This document shows, piece after piece, positions 44,547 to 47,209 of a stretch of DNA of 47,209 bases. The position numbers were made by a program, and so were the translations under genes. Below the pieces are notes generated by a model that saw only the letters and a program-made list of their open reading frames with translations, did not search any database and had not been told where the DNA came from. Source of the DNA: Cacconaster sp045599325 (GTDB taxonomy: Bacteria > Bacteroidota > Bacteroidia > Bacteroidales > UBA932); assembly GCA_045599325.1 (NCBI GenBank), contig JAZRVT010000039.1, forward strand, positions 1 to 47,209. The letters run 5' to 3'. The stretch's first letter is position 1; each line of letters starts with the position of its first letter.

Positions 44547-44554
44547 TAATTTTG
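44547..44554 (+). promoter_or_regulatory. -7 box upstream of DUF5106 lipoprotein gene
   Basis: TAATTTTG matches TAnnTTTG, about 60 nt before ATG 44614. It is followed by a GGCCG/CGGCC hairpin (44556-44570) and by a TGACA-AAA-TGTCA dyad at 44615-44627. Confidence 0.4.
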
Positions 44555-44613
44555 AGGCCGATTTCCGGCCGACAACCGCCCCTTTTGACAAAATGAGTGC
44601 CAACACACCTGTT

Positions 44614-45438
44614 ATGACAAAATGTCACATCATTTTCACAGCCATCGCGATTCTGCTGTCAACATCCTGTGACAGGAGTCCGAAGGGCCCTTCACTGTCA
44701 GAATACGGTCAGAACTCCCCCACCTCACAGAGAGCGCTTTTTGAAGACTTTGCCGTCACCCTGAACACGGTGCCGGTCGAAGAGGCTTTAAGGATGCAGG
44801 ACAGCCTGCTGTCTGAAGCGGCCGCTGACACTGCCAGATGGCGGCAGCTCCTGAGATTCGAAGAGGAAGTGATCTACGACCCGAACAGCATATTCAGGAG
44901 CGAGGAACTCTATATCCCGGTGCTGGAACATATCCTCAAGTCGCCTCTGACAGATGAAAACGGCAGGAACCGCGCTGAATGGCTGCTGAAAAGATGCCTC
45001 CTCAACAGAATCGGGGAGAAGCCTGCCGACTTCACATTCGTGACAAAGGCAGGAAGGAGCTCCACTCTCTACAAGACAATAGACAGCCGCAGACCCGAAC
45101 TGACCCTTCTCTTCTTCAGCAACCCCGGCTGCCCGATGTGCGCAGAGATCACAGAATCATTCTCCAACGACCCTTTCCTTCAGGAGATGATCGCCAAGGG
45201 AAGGCTGCTCATCATCAACATCTATCCCGATGAGGATCTGGAGGCCTGGTACGGACACCTTGCCGACTACCCGGCAGAATGGGTCACCGGCCGCGACCCG
45301 GACGGAGTGCTCAACAGCGACACCATCTACTACCTCCGTGCCATCCCTTCCCTCTACCTTCTTGACACCGACAAGACCCTCCTCCTCAAGGACGCCCCCC
45401 CTGAGGTAGTGATGAGCCTGTGCAAGAGAAGGTTCTAG
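44614..45438 (+). CDS. DUF5106 / thioredoxin-like lipoprotein
   Basis: 274 aa from ATG 44614 (MTKCHIIFTAIAILLSTSC), chosen over ATG 44593 because it places a basic residue directly before the hydrophobic core; lipobox LLSTS-C19. An N-terminal helical DUF5106-like part (about 35-130, EEALRMQDSLLSEAAADTAR) precedes a thioredoxin-like fold with the pair C-P-M-C in FFSNPGCPMCAEI and a cis-Pro-type AIPSLYLLD near the C-terminus. It is a probable periplasmic oxidoreductase or thiol-binding lipoprotein. It is divergent from groES and stands alone. Confidence 0.85.
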   Translation: MTKCHIIFTAIAILLSTSCDRSPKGPSLSEYGQNSPTSQRALFEDFAVTLNTVPVEEALRMQDSLLSEAAADTARWRQLLRFEEEVIYDPNSIFRSEELYIPVLEHILKSPLTDENGRNRAEWLLKRCLLNRIGEKPADFTFVTKAGRSSTLYKTIDSRRPELTLLFFSNPGCPMCAEITESFSNDPFLQEMIAKGRLLIINIYPDEDLEAWYGHLADYPAEWVTGRDPDGVLNSDTIYYLRAIPSLYLLDTDKTLLLKDAPPEVVMSLCKRRF

Positions 45439-45468
45439 GATTTCCCGCCGCAAGGATTTCCCTTCCCC

Positions 45469-45525
45469 GGAAACAGACACTGCCCTGGCGGCTGGCAACA
45501 AACACCCCAGGAAACAGACACTGCC
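45469..45525. repeat. Tandem 41-bp unit left of repeat copy 1
   Basis: GGAAACAGACACTGCC occurs at 45469 and 45510 (41-bp period), separated by a segment with GGCAACAAACACCCC. The same unit recurs near the right end of the window with a 42-bp period. The ACAAACACC core also forms the outer part of the palindromic element that follows. Confidence 0.8.
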
Positions 45526-45648
45526 CCTGACGACAAACACCGTCACAGGGGACCGGCCTTGGAGAGTGTTCTGCCCGGGGTCCGCTGTGACGGTGCAGGC
45601 AATCGGGCGGTACCGTCACAGGGCACCCTGCCTGCAAGGCCCTCCAGC
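45489..45648 (+). repeat. Direct repeat flanking the RAYT gene, copy 1
   Basis: About 160 bp that recur at 47051-47209 in the same orientation. From 45531 on, the copies differ at one position (near 45550) with no indels over 118 bp. To the left they differ by two substitutions and one C indel. The repeat brackets the transposase gene with an offset of about 1.56 kb. Confidence 0.95.
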
Positions 45649-45675
45649 AGGGACAGGCTGTGACGGTGTTTGTCG
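45531..45675. repeat. Palindromic REP-like element with 18-bp terminal inverted repeats
   Basis: CGACAAACACCGTCACAG (45531-45548) and its perfect complement CTGTGACGGTGTTTGTCG (45658-45675) bound a 145-bp element. Inside, CTGTGACGGT (45585-45594) pairs perfectly with ACCGTCACAG (45612-45621). Thus four CTGTGACGGT motifs alternate in orientation, as in REP/BIME-type elements mobilised by RAYTs. Right of it, 45676-45891 holds no gene that I can see, only small dyads such as AGCCATaATGGCT (45875-45887). Confidence 0.85.
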
Positions 45676-45891
45676 CCAAGGCACTTTTGGGTGGCAGCGA
45701 ACCCCAATTGGACCTCAGTTGGGCTCATTCCGCAGGCCGGAACCGAACGCTGATGGTGATTGACCACAACTGACACGAGCGTCTGCGTTTTTCCAATAAT
45801 TTTTACGAACCGCTCGGACTTTTGCCTCTGTGAGAGTCGAGTCTCTGAACAATCATCTACATTAGCAGCCGGAAAGCCATAATGGCTGTGA

Positions 45892-46938
45892 ATGATGATG
45901 GTGGAGAAAAGAATTGCAAACACTGCCGGCAGTTCAGCAGGCACAATCAAAAATGACCATTCCGGCGGCAGCAGGACAACTGTCAGGATTCCTTCAATCA
46001 GACAGCTCGAGTCGGATCTTGGATTGAACGTCCAGTTTGTCAGGGGAGAAGAGATTCCTGTGAGGAACTGCTGGCATTTCAGCACACTGGGAACGGCGGT
46101 GGAAGTGATGTTCTATGATGAATCGGACTTTGTGGCTGGAATGAACCGAATCTATGTCCTATATTGTAAGTACCAAGTGATCATTCTTGCGTTTGCGCTG
46201 ATGGACACCCACATTCATTTTATCCTGTACGGGGATTATTCTGAGTGCAACTGTTTTATCCATGAATATGTGCGGCTTACTTCAATGGAGATTCAGCGCA
46301 GGCACGGAAAATCAAAGGCACTGCTGTCCGTCCCGGTAAACCATCAGGATATTGACACATCCGATTATCTTAAAAAAGCAATCTGTTATGTATGCAAGAA
46401 CGCTCCTGATGCCGGATTGCCATATATCACCAGCGATTATCCCTGGTCAAGTGCCCCGCTTTATTTCAGAAATGCAGGTTCCTGGGCATCTCCCGCCTGG
46501 ATTCAGTCTACCCGGACGGAGAGCAGGAGTGACATTGCCAACAAGCGATATCTCAAGACAAGGTATGTCGGCGATATGTCCGATGTGCTCAGATGCGGGG
46601 ATATCATCTTTCCTGGTGAATATGTTGCAATAGACCTGGTGGAGCGGCTGTTCAGGACACACAAGAGTTTTAACTATTTTATATTCAGGAGCCGGGCCGA
46701 CGAGATTGAGTCACGTGGCGGTATCCTGTCCCAACTCAGCATTCCTATTCAGGAGATGCGTCAGCACAAGAACGAACTTTGCGAACAGATGTTTGGTGCC
46801 GGCAGTACAAAATACCTGAACACTACGCAGAGAATCAGGCTTGCTCGTGCTCTGAAGGCGAAATACAACAGTTCTTCAAAACAGATTGCACGCATCTGCG
46901 GTCTTGTCTATGCGGAGGTCGCCAGCGAACTTGGCTGA
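45892..46938 (+). CDS. RAYT-type (REP-associated) HUH Y1 transposase
   Basis: 348 aa. It has the Y1 HUH nuclease core: N-terminal HFSTLGTAVEVMFYD, then the metal-binding H107-I-H109 in FALMDTHIHFILYG, and the catalytic Tyr likely Y166 in DYLKKAICYVCKNAPDAGLPYITSDYPWSS, which corresponds to the RAYT YI..NP..AGL....YPWSS block. The C-terminal part (about 200-348) is an added domain ending in a helix-turn-helix-like stretch (RALKAKYNSSSKQIARICGL). RAYTs cut and join single-stranded palindromes and are usually domesticated. The gene is intact and flanked by palindromic repeats. The start could be any of three consecutive ATGs. Annotation as an IS200-like transposase is equivalent. Confidence 0.85.
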   Translation: MMMVEKRIANTAGSSAGTIKNDHSGGSRTTVRIPSIRQLESDLGLNVQFVRGEEIPVRNCWHFSTLGTAVEVMFYDESDFVAGMNRIYVLYCKYQVIILAFALMDTHIHFILYGDYSECNCFIHEYVRLTSMEIQRRHGKSKALLSVPVNHQDIDTSDYLKKAICYVCKNAPDAGLPYITSDYPWSSAPLYFRNAGSWASPAWIQSTRTESRSDIANKRYLKTRYVGDMSDVLRCGDIIFPGEYVAIDLVERLFRTHKSFNYFIFRSRADEIESRGGILSQLSIPIQEMRQHKNELCEQMFGAGSTKYLNTTQRIRLARALKAKYNSSSKQIARICGLVYAEVASELG

Positions 46939-47010
46939 CAGCTATGCACTGAAGAGCCCCCCGGACCTGTCCTCTCCTGACGGCCCGCACCTCCCTGAGA
47001 CGAACATCGC

Positions 47011-47209
47011 CGTGGCAACAAACACCCCAGGAAACAGACACTCCCCCTGACGGCTGGCAACAAACACTCCCGGAAACAGACACTGCCCTGACGACAAACA
47101 CCGTCACAGGTGACCGGCCTTGGAGAGTGTTCTGCCCGGGGTCCGCTGTGACGGTGCAGGCAATCGGGCGGTACCGTCACAGGGCACCCTGCCTGCAAGG
47201 CCCTCCAGC
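47011..47209 (+). repeat. Direct repeat flanking the RAYT gene, copy 2 (cut by window end)
   Basis: It begins with two ~42-bp units (GGCAACAAACAC... at 47014 and 47056; GGAAACAGACACT at 47030 and 47072), then CGACAAACACCGTCACAG (47092-47109) and the inner dyad, and runs to the window edge. It matches 45489-45648 with about four differences. The right terminal inverted repeat would lie just outside. The first unit starts 72 nt after the transposase stop. Confidence 0.95.

Noticed and set aside
45469..45530. Possible CRISPR array from the 41-bp repeats
   Set aside because: Units are contiguous with no unique spacers of constant length, no cas genes are present, and the units connect to the palindromic element.
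45386..45679. Minus-strand frame whose product closely resembles that of 46908-47198
   Set aside because: The similarity is explained by the DNA repeats; the frames are arginine/cysteine/proline-rich and diverge outside the repeat, so they are probably not genes.

Overview
The window is a chromosomal segment of a Bacteroidota bacterium, most likely order Bacteroidales and of fairly high GC. The grounds are SusC/SusD pairs, DUF4249 and BACON lipoproteins, a C10 protease, TPR-LuxR regulators, repeated TAnnTTTG -7 promoter boxes and weak Shine-Dalgarno sites. A gut or rumen lineage is an inference; the species cannot be fixed from the sequence.

Layout. 1-2.6 kb: a truncated exported protein (minus) divergent from a membrane-tethered TPR-LuxR regulator (plus), sharing a promoter region with two dyad operators. 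2.7-6.25 kb (minus): the str operon rpsL-rpsG-fusA-rpsJ, ending in an elongator tRNA-Met and a strong terminator instead of continuing into rplC. 6.3-12.6 kb (minus): a four-gene surface system of exported protein, TonB-dependent receptor, DUF4249 lipoprotein, and MG2 protein with an orphan TonB-plug-like domain. 12.75-26.4 kb (plus): SusC, SusD, a 55-aa exported peptide, an M16 zinc peptidase, two tandem TlpA-type lipoproteins, a catabolic-type ornithine carbamoyltransferase and DsbD. Read together this looks like peptide uptake and degradation with its own periplasmic thiol-redox chain and an arginine/citrulline step. 26.4-40 kb: housekeeping genes in both directions (U32 protein, polyprenyl synthase, rsgA, S41 protease, rdgB, recO, rnr, gpmI, dnaE). 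40-42.5 kb (minus): a C10 cysteine protease followed by a BACON lipoprotein. 42.6-44.5 kb (minus): groES-groEL. 44.6-45.4 kb (plus): a DUF5106/thioredoxin-like lipoprotein. 45.4-47.2 kb: a RAYT-type HUH transposase gene flanked by two near-identical ~160-bp copies of a palindrome-rich repeat.

Most notable signals: the RAYT with its repeats; the shared dyad operator and the pseudo-histidine-kinase segment of the regulator; a G7 tract that puts the expected susC signal-peptide start out of frame by one base; the SusCD-peptidase-TlpA-OTC-DsbD cluster; and several genes whose -7 box ends only 4-7 nt before the start codon, suggesting leaderless mRNAs.
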